Below are positions 1 through 9,818 of a stretch of DNA of 64,000 nt, piece by piece. The stretch is from Pachyseris speciosa (Eukaryota; Cnidaria; Anthozoa; Scleractinia; Pachyseridae). Under the pieces are notes generated by a model. It had not been told where the DNA came from, searched no databases, and was given only the letters and a program-made list of their open reading frames with translations. How positions within the stretch are numbered: position 1 is the stretch's first letter; every line of letters starts with the position of its first letter. Made by a program: the position numbers and the translations under genes. The stretch is taken from positions 75,001-139,000 of the forward strand of contig JAEMWC010001001.1 of assembly GCA_016490735.1 (NCBI GenBank), in the 5' to 3' direction.

Positions 1-509
1 GTTTTTGACATGAGATGGATGTGAAGATGAATACAACAAATAACTGTGAGAATCGGTGGGTTTGTAGTGCACACTGGTACATAAACCGTTGCCGCTGATA
101 AAAACTTTGATATCAAGAAAGGCCAGGGAAGTTTCCGAAATTTCCCAGGTATATTTTAGATGTTGATGTTGAGAAAGATGACAAAGACGCATCCAAACCT
201 GTCGCTCGGCATTTTAATCTCCCTAACCATTCCAAACAACACATGTCGATCTCCGGCCTTTCCCTACATCAAGGTATTACGGAAAGCCGTAAAAATCTCG
301 AGCAAAAACTGATCTTTCAAATTGGCACTCTTAATCCCCACGGTATCAACGAGCGCTTTTCATTCAATTAATTTATTCCTGTTTTTCACGTTACCATGTT
401 ACCACCAATAGCGTAGCTCCATTTTCTGTATATAAACCATACACAACCCACAATTCCTCGATTCGCTCCGACGAAGGGCTAACGCTCGAAACGTCAGCTA
501 ATCGAATCC

Positions 510-540
<31 letters not shown>

Positions 541-567
541 CGTTGATAAACCAAATTTTCGTGTTTC
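1..567. mobile_element. Penelope-like element remnant, internally inverted
   Basis: Bases 1-168 match the minus-sense RT segment of the Penelope copy at about 46530-46690. From about 169 the sequence switches to the opposite orientation and reads, on the plus strand, the GIY-YIG endonuclease tail seen antisense at 45750-45970. It ends at a stop near 369-371 and continues into the hammerhead-bearing 3' region that matches 45561-45730. The two pieces therefore meet in an inverted junction, a common form of Penelope remnant. The left edge is cut by the window. Identity to a Penelope family is by comparison with the better-preserved copies in this window. Confidence 0.75.
460..508 (+). ncRNA. Hammerhead-ribozyme-like motif in Penelope 3' region
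   Basis: A stem I can form between GATTCG at 460-465 and CGAATC at 503-508, with an additional CT/AG pair. Between them lie a CCGACGA core box, a stem II of type GGGC-TAAC-GCTC, a GAAA box, and a very short palindromic ACGT stem III followed by C at the expected cleavage position. Penelope elements are known to carry hammerheads with very short stem III that work as dimers. The core differs from the CUGANGA consensus at the usual U4, so activity is uncertain. Confidence 0.5.
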
Positions 568-756
568 ACTCCCCCACCGACGCAGCACCACAGCTTCTTT
601 AGAAACTAATCCCCTTTATTCATGGTAAAATTGTATCCTAGTACGAGCCCAGGAATTGGAAATGGCTGACATTTTTAAAAGTATTAGATAAAATTAAATG
701 ATAAGAAAACTTTTGCATTGCTCTCTAATATTCTATTTATTCTGTCTATATTTCAG

Positions 757-1562
757 TGGTATCCAGAGTTTGGAACATAAGGACCTTCTCATCCAAAAAT
801 TATAAAATGGTCCATGTAAACAGTAAAATGACCACCACTGAGTTCATTTCAAAAGTTGCCAAGATTTTTAATATACGAAAAGAGCTCATTTGCATAACAT
901 ATGAGTTCCCACTCAGTGCCCGCAGTGAAGACATGGTCAAAGTTGAAATGGAGGAAAGGGATGAAAGTAGCCTCCATCATGCGATCGATGTACTTGAAAA
1001 CTACTCAAAGTTAATGCTGGAGGTTAAGTCACTCCCGAGTGCAGCGGAACTTCCACTTGTTGATGGCAAGCGGGTTGTACGCACAAAAGAGGTTATTGTG
1101 GAGCAGCTTAAACGAGAAATGGGCCTCCATGACAACACAGGGAAACGCTTCCATGGTTATTTAGATGCTAAATGGAATACTAAGTGTGATGAGCTTATGA
1201 GTGAAGATTCCTGTTTTTTGTTGCAATTCGATAAGCTCAAGGCCGGAGTTAAGTTAGTTTTTGGCAATGATGCCTATCTCCTCAACCCATTCCAGATCAT
1301 CTGTCCAATTTGCTTGGAAATTCGTGTTTTGAGCTCAATGAATCAGCTCCGGGCAATCTCACAGCACCTCAGAGAGAAGCGCCTGGATGATATCAAAGGA
1401 AGTGATGTCCAGAAGCGATTAGCGGCCTGGCTTGACAACAATTTCATCACTGAAGCTGAATTGGACAAGGTTGCCAGACTCCCAGAAACACTGGTCTTTC
1501 CAGCAGAATTAATAGCCACTCCACGGGTCAGGGCAATGGTCCTGGCCCGTGACATTTCGTAA
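757..1562 (+). CDS. Unrecognised protein, terminal-exon-like ORF
   Basis: An open frame of about 268 codons ends at TAA 1560-1562. It has no credible ATG at its left edge. Instead a pyrimidine-rich tract ending in TTTCAG (AG at 755-756) looks like a splice acceptor, so the coding part probably begins as an exon at 757. The protein is mixed alpha-type and charged, with one CxxC pair (PICLE context, near residue 185) and no membrane segment or signal peptide. I do not recognise the family. Codon use looks genuine and there is no internal stop, so it may be a host gene exon or a domesticated or transposon-derived gene. Upstream exons are not visible within the repeat-rich left edge. Confidence 0.5.
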
Positions 1563-1647
1563 GGGCACTTGCATGAAATTTGTGTTTTACGTTTTCATTC
1601 AATATTCTAAATTATTCTGGTTGTTATTCATAGTCATTGTCTACACT

Positions 1648-1987
1648 TCATTTTCTTTGAGCAATCTTGCTGCCACAAACAACCATTCTATCACTTCCTA
1701 GAGTAAGATAGCAGTCCCTTGCAAACTCAAGGATATTCTTTTTAAAATCTCCTTTTAGTTAAAGAACCCTAGTCAGCCACACCTCACCCAAAAAGCACTG
1801 CACGCGTAAGCAGTGAAATTGGCCATTTTCAATGGCACCGAAAATGCCCGAGTCCTTTGTTTTTACAAGTCGCTTTCTTTGTTCCACACTTGCAATTCTT
1901 GCAGCATTTAAAATTTGCATTTTTGCTTGTACATCCTCCACTTTTGGAAGTCTTCTTTCTACTGCACGTATTCTTGCACGAACAAAT
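1648..1987 (-). pseudogene. Unrecognised coding remnant, antisense to the 757-1562 exon
   Basis: On the minus strand an acceptor-like CTTCCATAG at 1988-1996 precedes a coding-looking stretch running down to TGA at 1648-1650. It encodes a basic helical segment (motifs ERRLPKVEDVQAK and ASVEQRKRLVK) and a C-terminal block (KNILEFARDCYLTLG). The two blocks are in one frame but are interrupted by an in-frame TAA near 1755. The stop could instead be removed by an unusually short intron. No family was recognised. It lies tail to tail with the exon at 757-1562, 85 bp apart. Confidence 0.4.
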
Positions 1988-2272
1988 CTATGGAAGTGAA
2001 TGACACATGGTCTTATTTAAAGATACAAACCGGTATGTCAACAAAAACAAAGGTGTGGCTGACGAGGGTACTTTAATAAAAACTTTCCTTTTTTTCTTTT
2101 TGTGATGAATGATTTTGCCAAATTTTTGTGATATTTTTTTTCATTGTGTGATTATTGCTTTTATTGTTTTGGTCCAACAGTTTAGTATTGCAGACTTGAG
2201 CTAAAATTTGCTTGGTATAAAGAGAAAGATAATAATATTTGCCACCTGTTGATTGCACTGGAAGTATAGCTA

Positions 2273-2959
2273 CAGTCAAACCTGGTGAAGCATATCCCCC
2301 GGTGTACATTAATGAACTTATTATTTGAAAATGGAACGTGTTAGTTCATTTCAATAAAGCAGGAATAATACATTCATGTTTCAATTGTTTAGATCAAAAA
2401 TCAATTTCTGCTTGCCTTTCAATAAATACACTTTATCACTGTCATTACTTTCAACAAAACCTACTTTCTGTGTTTAAACATTTCCACTTGAATCTTTTGC
2501 CATATGAAACAAACAAGACGGATCAAAATACGCCAATCACAGCCCACTGGCATGACCTTTTGAACTTGTGTAAATTTGCATTGAGTGACATGAATATGTT
2601 TTTGGAGTATTTCGATCTGTCTTGTTTGTTTTGCAGGATATCGAAATATGGAAAGGGGTTGCAAAAGTTAGGTATGTTCTACAACAACAACAACTTTATT
2701 TGCAACTGCATTAATAACAATAAATATGATTAAGTGAAGGCTGCCCGAAATAACAACCAGGTTGGTAAAAAATGACAGTTCTGTTGAAAGTGATGACAGC
2801 AATATTATTGAGAAATTGAGTTTTGATCCAAATATATATATTTTTTAACTGAATGCATTATTCCTTCATTATTGGAACAAATAAAAGGGTTTAATTTTCA
2901 ATTAATCAGTTCATTAATGTACTCCAGGGGGTACCGGTATGCTTCACTTGGTTTGACTG
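2273..2959. mobile_element. Non-autonomous DNA transposon (MITE), TA target duplication
   Basis: Terminal inverted repeats of roughly 45-50 bp start CAGTCAAACC at both ends and carry a few mismatches. The element is flanked by TA on each side (2271-2272 and 2960-2961). The 687-bp interior is AT-rich and has no convincing gene. TIRs beginning CAGT with TA duplications are typical of pogo/Tc1-mariner-type elements, so this is probably a non-autonomous member. Confidence 0.75.
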
Positions 2960-2961
2960 TA

Positions 2962-3271
2962 ACAATTTTACCGAATTTCTAGGGTATAGACTTCCACATG
3001 AAAAGACCACAGAAATGTTGTCATAAAGTTGAGTATATATAATAACCACAAAATGACAGAAAAAATTGGGTTGAAAATTTTCAAACCAGAGAAAAATTTT
3101 GAACCACAAGCAAATCCTACTCTTCTAAGCATGTTAACTTTAAACATGGCTTGCTGATTGTGTGAATGCAGTGAAATATGAACCTGATTATAACTACAAG
3201 GTGAAGAAATTTTTTTTGTAAAATTATTCATTCATTCATTAATTTCATGTGAGTGCCCTTATGAAATGTAA
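2962..3271. other. No gene seen
   Basis: AT-rich sequence between the MITE and the next ORF. It contains a run of T and a CATTCATTCATT simple repeat near 3225-3240. No coding signal or RNA gene is apparent. Confidence 0.5.
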
Positions 3272-4510
3272 GTGACAGGAGTTGAAGGAGATTACTTAGC
3301 CTACTGGCTAAATAAGTTCTTCAGTTCTGGTATTATTACCAGGGAGCATTTGATTTACCAGAACATTGATGCCTTTCTGACTGAACAGTTGACTCAGCCT
3401 AATCCTGTTACCAATTGGGAGCAGTGGCCAACTCTATTCAGTTATTGTGAATCTCTTGCAGAAGTTGCAACAAGAAAAGGCTGCATGTTTTACCTTGGAA
3501 GTAAACGTTTTGGTATAAAAGCGCATCGAGATGTTGTTGCACCAACAGTGTCGTACTGCAATCCTGGACCATCGTTGTCAACACTGGATTCACAAACATT
3601 GGCTCCTGTGTTTAACTCTGGTCCACATCTTAACAATCTGATGTTGTTGTTGACTTTGTTAGACTCTCTTGATGGCGTGCCTTGTTTCACGGCCCCAGGA
3701 TTAAGGAAATATTTTACTATTGTCCATTATGATGGAATGCCATTAAATATTGGAACATTTCCCAGGCAGGAAAATGGTGAAACATTTTTTGATGGAATTA
3801 TTCCTGAAATAAAACTAGACAAAATGAGAGAACTTTACCAAGAAGGTGATACGGCTGTACATAAGTTTATTTCTGAGAATTGTTCATGGATTAGCGAAGT
3901 CAAAGAATTTGACGTCTGTGATGCCTCAGGAAAAGTGCATGTCAACACATTTACAAAGTTCAGTTCTACTGGTGGTGATTCTGTAAGTGTGAAAAGAGAG
4001 CTGAGCCAAGCTTTTGAATACCTTGAAGCATGCAGCAATTGTCTTTTGGCAGATAATGCCAGGAATTGTAATTACCTCTCACTGAATGAAGTCTGTACAA
4101 GATGCAAAACACTGGATTTGGAAAGTCACCCATGGATCAGCGCACGATGCATACACGTGTCTTCAGGTCAAGCCCCTTCCCAACACAAAGCCCACATTGA
4201 CTTGAACAGTACTGCTTCTAAAGATCTGAACAGTCCAGACTACCGATTTTATGGTTTTGGACTCTTACATTTTTGTAAGAACTGTGTTTCGTCTTTGCGT
4301 CACTACAGACTGACAGATATGTCTGGGACATTCTTTGTGGGACTATTGTCTTCAGTATATTATATTCCTGTTAAGGTGGATATGGAGTGTTTTACCACTG
4401 GTGCACATCGAGATTTGTGTGGCAAAAACTGTGGTTGTCATGAAGATCACTCCTTGTGTAAATCGAACCAAATAACATGGCTTCTTGTAAATACTGCACT
4501 GAAATTGTGA
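3272..4510 (+). CDS. Unrecognised cysteine-rich protein, exon-like ORF
   Basis: A long open frame (about 412 codons) ends with TGA at 4508-4510. The left edge has no ATG, only GTG, so the true start is probably upstream across a splice site. A possible acceptor AG lies at 3276-3277 but its pyrimidine tract is weak. The C-terminal half has paired cysteines: CSNC and CTRC around residues 253-280, then a CGKNCGC cluster near 385. This suggests zinc binding. The first half is globular with no signal peptide or membrane helix. I do not recognise the family. The absence of stops over 1.2 kb argues for recent or current coding function, and many repeat-borne genes in such genomes look like this. Function unknown. 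Confidence 0.5.
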   Translation: MTGVEGDYLAYWLNKFFSSGIITREHLIYQNIDAFLTEQLTQPNPVTNWEQWPTLFSYCESLAEVATRKGCMFYLGSKRFGIKAHRDVVAPTVSYCNPGPSLSTLDSQTLAPVFNSGPHLNNLMLLLTLLDSLDGVPCFTAPGLRKYFTIVHYDGMPLNIGTFPRQENGETFFDGIIPEIKLDKMRELYQEGDTAVHKFISENCSWISEVKEFDVCDASGKVHVNTFTKFSSTGGDSVSVKRELSQAFEYLEACSNCLLADNARNCNYLSLNEVCTRCKTLDLESHPWISARCIHVSSGQAPSQHKAHIDLNSTASKDLNSPDYRFYGFGLLHFCKNCVSSLRHYRLTDMSGTFFVGLLSSVYYIPVKVDMECFTTGAHRDLCGKNCGCHEDHSLCKSNQITWLLVNTALKL

Positions 4511-4685
4511 GATCGGTGAGTTTAATATATAAGCTTACTATACCAGATTTAACGATTATAATTGGATTATAATCTAAACTACAACCCTCTGTATCTCTGC
4601 GTTATTTTATCAATAGTAGTGATTTTGAAGTTGCAATTACTCCAGGATGCAGCATGTCACTGCTCCTTCTTACATTTTATCTGAT

Positions 4686-4887
4686 GTGGGCAAGTTTAAC
4701 CAGGAGTGAGGGGCATAGGGTAAAAGTTGTAGTGAGCCTTTCGAGTACTCACGTAGCCCCCAAAACACTCAAGTTAGCCTCCTTACGGTTAGCTCTCCAT
4801 AACAGCAATGGAAACACCCTTTCCTCTGCAAACTTTTACCCTCCACCCCTCACCCCTGTTCAAGACCCACAGTGTAAACTTGCCCAC
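4686..4887. repeat. Foldback MITE-like inverted repeat
   Basis: GTGGGCAAGTTTA at 4686 is matched in inverse by TAAACTTGCCCAC ending at 4887. The inner portions (a GGGTAAAAGTT block and its complement) also pair, giving arms of about 45-55 bp with a short insertion in one arm. No target duplication was identified. Confidence 0.6.
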
Positions 4888-5320
4888 GGCACAACAGGTA
4901 ATGGGAATAGGCAAAGCTAGGCAATGGGTAACACTTTATTTAAAGAACAGATTGTGTTACCATTACTATAAGTGAGAGCTAATAGTAAACAGGCTCAATG
5001 CTGTTTAGGCTAAGTGAAGTGCTATTTATTATAACTGTTTGGTCAGAAGGGACTCCATTTAGCCATAATAGGAACGTGGTTAGCTTGTTTGTGAATACTG
5101 GTAGCTCTCATCTATGGTGATGGTAACAAAATATAATGATCTCGAAACAATTACCTGTTACCTATTACCGTTAACCCTACTACTAACTATTTGTTACAGG
5201 TTACCCGTAAAAAATACACACAGAATAATGGGTAATATTATTTTTGAAAATAATCAAATGCACCCTCCCATGACTTTGTATACAGATACAAAAGGCTTTA
5301 ATATGTTATGTAACTTAGAT
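4888..5320. other. No gene seen
   Basis: AT-rich spacer containing several GTTACC/GGTAAC-type motifs that form weak local inverted repeats. No coding region is supported. Confidence 0.45.
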
Positions 5321-5350
5321 GACTTAAGGCGACTTAAGGCGACTTAAGGT
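5321..5350 (+). repeat. Three tandem 10-bp repeats
   Basis: The unit GACTTAAGGC is repeated three times, with the last base changed in the third copy, immediately before the LINE remnant. Confidence 0.9.
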
Positions 5351-5368
5351 CCCAGAGTAGGCCTTTGC

Positions 5369-6689
5369 ATGTTGTCACCTACTCTTTTTAATTTCTATCT
5401 GAGTGATCTACCAAAATTCCTAAATATGGCGAGTCCAACCGACATTATGCTAGGTGATAAGTCTATCAATTGTCTCTTATATGCGGACAATCTAGTGATC
5501 TTCTCTAGATCAGCAAAAAGCCTTCAAATAACCCTTAATAAGCTGGAATCTTTTTGCAAAAATGCCGATTTAAGTGTAAATTTAGACAAGACGAAAATTA
5601 TGATTTTTAATAACTGTGGTAAGTCTTTAAACAATTACTTGTTCAGATACGGGGCTGATGAACTGGAAAATGTCAAATCCTATAAATATCTTGGACTCAT
5701 AATGAGTCCTTTTGGAAACTTTAATCTCGCTAGGCAAGAGTTGAAGAAAGTTGCACTTAAAGCACTCTATAAATTACGAAAAGAGATGGGAGACCACTTC
5801 AGAGAAAATATAAAATTAACGATGAAGTTATTTGATGCACTGATATCTCCCATACTCTTTTATGCGAGTGAAGTGTGGGGGATTGATTGCAATGGGAAAT
5901 TAGAAAAGGATCCAGCAGAATTAGTTCAAAATAAATTCCTTAAGTGGTTGCTGGGAGTTAATAAATACTGCAATAACAATGCGTGCAGGGCTGAGACAGG
6001 AAGGTTCCCAATGATAATTGAAGCCCAATGTAGGAACTTTAAGTTCTGGTTGACCTTAACCAAAAATGAAAATAAATTATCCCAAATAGCATACAATGAT
6101 ATTAAATGGAACGAAAATAAGGCTTTCTGGAGCAAAAAAATCAAAAACTTGTTGGAACAGATAGGATTAGGAGAACTCTGGATGAAAGCACACTATGCAG
6201 GTATAGGAACTGTAAACATGATCAGGCAACGACTTAAGGATATTGAACTACAAAGATGGCTAAGTGAAATAAATAACGACATCAGAAAAGATGCTAACCA
6301 AAGCAACAAAATGAGAACCTACCGGTTATTCAAAACGATAGACAAATACAAATGTGAACCACAGAATAGCTCTAACAAAACTGCGACTTAGCAACCACAA
6401 ATTAGCCATAGAGACAGGACGTTATTCGAGACCATTCAAGAAACCTGCAGAAAGAATTTGCCCAATTTGTAAAATAGAAATGGAGGACGAATACCATTTT
6501 CTAAATATATGCCCTGCTTACCAGGAAAAAAGACGTTCGTTACTTAATTATTTGGAAAAAGAATGTGGAATAAAAATAAACAGAATGTCACCTAATTTTT
6601 ATTTATTATTTTATTTATTTTTTATTATTTTATTATCTCGCCACATAGAAAAAATTACAAATAGAACAGAAAAGATAATAAATAGCTAA
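5369..6689 (+). pseudogene. Non-LTR retrotransposon (LINE) RT C-terminal part, 5'-truncated
   Basis: The frame contains the end of a reverse transcriptase palm: LLYADNLVIFS is the catalytic YxDD block with the second Asp replaced by Asn. The usual thumb sequence follows (LNLDKTKIMIF-type and YKYLG). A second, overlapping frame to 6689 carries the C-terminal zinc knuckle CPICKIEMEDEYHFLNICP, a C-x2-C-x8-H-x4-C pattern common in LINE ORF2 proteins. The frames are offset near 6360, so the gene has a frameshift. Endonuclease and most RT motifs are missing upstream. The element is a dead 5'-truncated copy of the Jockey/CR1-like superfamily. Confidence 0.85.
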
Positions 6690-6895
6690 TTAATATTAAA
6701 TTTAAAGTGCACATACAACTTTGAAGGAGGGACTGTGGCGGGGAAATCTCCGAGAAGCAAAGCTTATGAGGAATAGAGATTCCCCCCCACGGGCATTAAA
6801 TGTTACTAGGCGGCATTTAAAAACAAAGAAAAGACATGTATTTTAAGTATATGAGTGTGATTGGACAAAAAGATAGATATAAAGTGTTCTGGTAA

Positions 6896-9136
6896 TTAGG
6901 TTGTGTCTTGTCTGGCCCTTAAAAATGGTTTGATCACACGCTTGAATATATTAAAAGTCGGGGCGTTTTTGATGTTGCTCGGTAATGAATTCCATATCCT
7001 AGGACCTTGAAACAGGATCGAAAATTTTTTGATATTTGTTCTACAGGTATGAGATCGGTAAAGGTCAGAGTATCTCGTTGAATATTGATGAATCTGATTT
7101 CCAGTTTGAAAGATTTGATTAAAAGCAGTAGGTAAAGCGTCATGATGATATAAGTACATAAAAGAACTTACTTGGAGCGAGTAGATACTAAAGACATCAA
7201 GAATTTTTAAATTTGCAAAAAGAGGTTTACTTGAAGCCTTATAGTCAGCCTTTGAGATCGCCCGGACTGCTCTTTTCTGTAGTAGGTAAATTCGTTGCAG
7301 GTTCGTAACATAAGTAGAGGCCCAAATTAAGTTGCAGTAAGTAAGATAAGGATAAATAAGGGCATACTATAGTGTAAGAAGAGATTTTGAGGGCAAATAG
7401 TATTTAGCTTTTTAAAGTAACCCGATAGATTTAGAAATCTTAGCCGTAATAAAATTTACATGAGTTTTCCACGTAAGGTGCTGATCAATATAAACTCCAA
7501 GAAACTTAGTATTGTCTACTTGTTCAAGTACATTATTTTCTATGACAATCTGCCTACTGATAGGTAACGTTTTTTGCCTTGGTCTGAAGATCATTAGTTT
7601 TGTTTTTTTGACGTTTATTGATAACTTATTGGCTTTTAGCCAAGTTGAAACATTGTGGAGCTGGTCGTTAAGATGGGAGGTAAGTACATCCAGGTCACTA
7701 TGTTCAAAAAATATACTGGTATCATCAGCAAATAATATAAATTCGAGTTCATTAGAACTAGAGCAGGCTGGGAGATCATTTATATAAATAATAAAAAGGG
7801 GGCCTAGTACAGAGCCTTGCGGTACGCCACAAATTTGTCTTAAAGCATCGGATTTAAAATCATCAATTTGGACATATTGTATTCTATTACAAAAATAGTC
7901 AGTTATCCATTGATGGGCTGTCCCAGTGATGCCACATGCTTCCAATTTAGATAATAGTATTGCATGATCTAGGGTATCAAAGGCTTTTGATAAGTCAAGA
8001 AATATTCCAGCTAAGTATTTTTGACAGTCAACGGCGTTGGCGACTTTGTTCATAAAATTAATCAAAGCGTGGGAAGTAGAGTGGCCAGGACGGAAACCGA
8101 ATTGATGTTTAAATAATATGTCATTATCGACTAAGAATTGAAATATACGATTATAAACAGCTCTTTCGAAATTTTTAGAAAAGGCAGGAAGTATAGAAAT
8201 TGGTCGGTAGTTTTGTGCTAAGCTAGCGTTGTCAGATTTAAAGATAGGAATAATTTTAGATATTTTCAGTCTATCTGGAAAAACTCCTGATGACAAAGAT
8301 AGGTTAATAATTGATAACAGCGGACCTGAGATGAGGTCGAGTGTTTTTTTGATAATAGAAATTGGAACGTTATCAGGTCCGGGGGCCTTACCGTCTTTAA
8401 AACCTTTTGTTATTGTTTTGAGTTCCTCAGCGGTTACGTGAGTGAAGGTTGACAGAGAGTCTGAGGGCACACTGCCTATAAAATCCTTTAACGACTTGGA
8501 GGCAGGGGCTATTTTCTCAGCCAAATTTGGACCGATGTTTGTGAAATATTTACAAAATTTGTTGGCAATTATTTCTTTACTGTTAATGCTTTCACCATTT
8601 TCAGCTACTAACGGGTATGTCAACTTCTTGTTTTTGTTATGTCCTATTGCATTATTCAAAATCCTCCACGTCTGCTTGATGTTAGTCTTATTTATTTCAA
8701 TTTGATTTTCAAAATAGAGCCTCTTGGCATTTCTAAGAAGATTAGTTAGTTTGTTTTTATACGTTTTGTATTTGAGAAGTTTTTCATTCGATCGATGATG
8801 AAGGTATTGCTTGTATAGCTTATTTTTCTTATTGATTGACCCAAGTAAGCTCTTTGTAAGCCAAGGTTTCCTAAAGGAATTCAGAGCTTTACCTTTGATA
8901 GTTTTAAAAGGGAAACACGTATCAAATAAGCCAGTGTACTTATCAATGAAAATATTGTAAGCGGTATTAGGATCATTGGCATTGTTGGCCTGATCAGAGA
9001 AATCCCAGTTAATATTTTCTAGTAATAAAATATTCATGTTGCTAATAAACCCCCCTAGCGGAAATGCTAAAATACAAAAGCTAATAGCAAAACATATATT
9101 CGAATGCTTTAAAAAAAGGATAGAGGAAGACGGCAA
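6896..9136 (-). pseudogene. CR1/L2-like LINE ORF2, 5'-truncated and frameshifted
   Basis: The longest open frame (7412-9136) carries a linker typical of CR1/L2-type ORF2, then RT motifs in order: NYRPISIL, FDTLDHAILLSKL, GVPQGSVLGPLLF-type, and the catalytic LFADDTSIF, followed by the thumb LSINVKKTKLMIF. The 3' end lies in other frames: 6896-7159 encodes the C-terminal GPRIWNSLP-type block ending at TAA, so there is at least one frameshift between about 7160 and 7412. The apurinic endonuclease domain is absent, and sequence before about 9050 does not look like endonuclease. The catalytic YxDD equivalent (FADD) is intact, but the element as a whole is dead. Confidence 0.9.
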
Positions 9137-9605
9137 AAAGTAAATACTCTAGGACTTAATCAATTAACAACTTAATTAATAATTAATTAAGTAACAACTT
9201 TTGTTGTTTGTAACTTTTAGTTATTTGGAATTCGTGGTCGATGTACTATATATTGTATAAGACTCCAAATAAAAACATGTCTGTCTGTCTGTCTGTCTGC
9301 TAGATCCAGTTCATTCCCGAGAATACGAATATTGTCTATTCACGTTGCTGTTTGGCAGAGGACGGCAAAGAAAAATGTAAAACGCACGTGAAGAGCGATT
9401 GTTTTTGCTCATTAAACCTATTGTTTTGTGACGTTCTCGTTGACGTTCCCGTCTTCGTTTCTAAAACTCCCTTTTGTAACGGCGGCTGGTGGGGGGGAGG
9501 GGGGTCAGGGTGGCTGGAGGTTGTTGGGGAGAGTGACGGAGTTACGAGGAGAAGTAATTTAAAGTAAGTTTGGACTCCCCCAATCAAAACTTTCCTAGAT
9601 CAACC
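9137..9605. other. No gene; LINE-type 3' tail and simple repeats
   Basis: The stretch ends a plus-sense element with AATAAAAACATG followed by a (TCTG)n microsatellite at 9279-9300, the style of a LINE 3' terminus. A G-run (GGGGGGGAGGGGGG) lies near 9490-9506. Short ORFs over the G-run are low-complexity and not credible. Confidence 0.5.
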
Positions 9606-9818
9606 CCCTGCAGTCGTCAATGTAGCGACCTTAGAGTTCAGGTTTTAGAGTTCGGGAGCTAGAATTTAAGGAATATACAGAAAATATATTAATATGCAAG
9701 ATTTTCTCGAGTAGTGTGAGAAAGTGTGTTCGTTTGCAAGGATTTCATGGAAAATAACATGCTTATCACTGTGGAAGATGTGTAGATCAGTACAGTCTGA
9801 CTTCCGCTTGCCGATACT

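Noticed and set aside
2338..2733. ORF of 131 codons inside the MITE
   Set aside because: Low-complexity, Cys/Asn/His-rich, with no motif; chance ORF in AT-rich transposon interior.
9336..9587. ORFs on both strands over a G/C run
   Set aside because: They are created by the GGGGGG tract; no conserved features.
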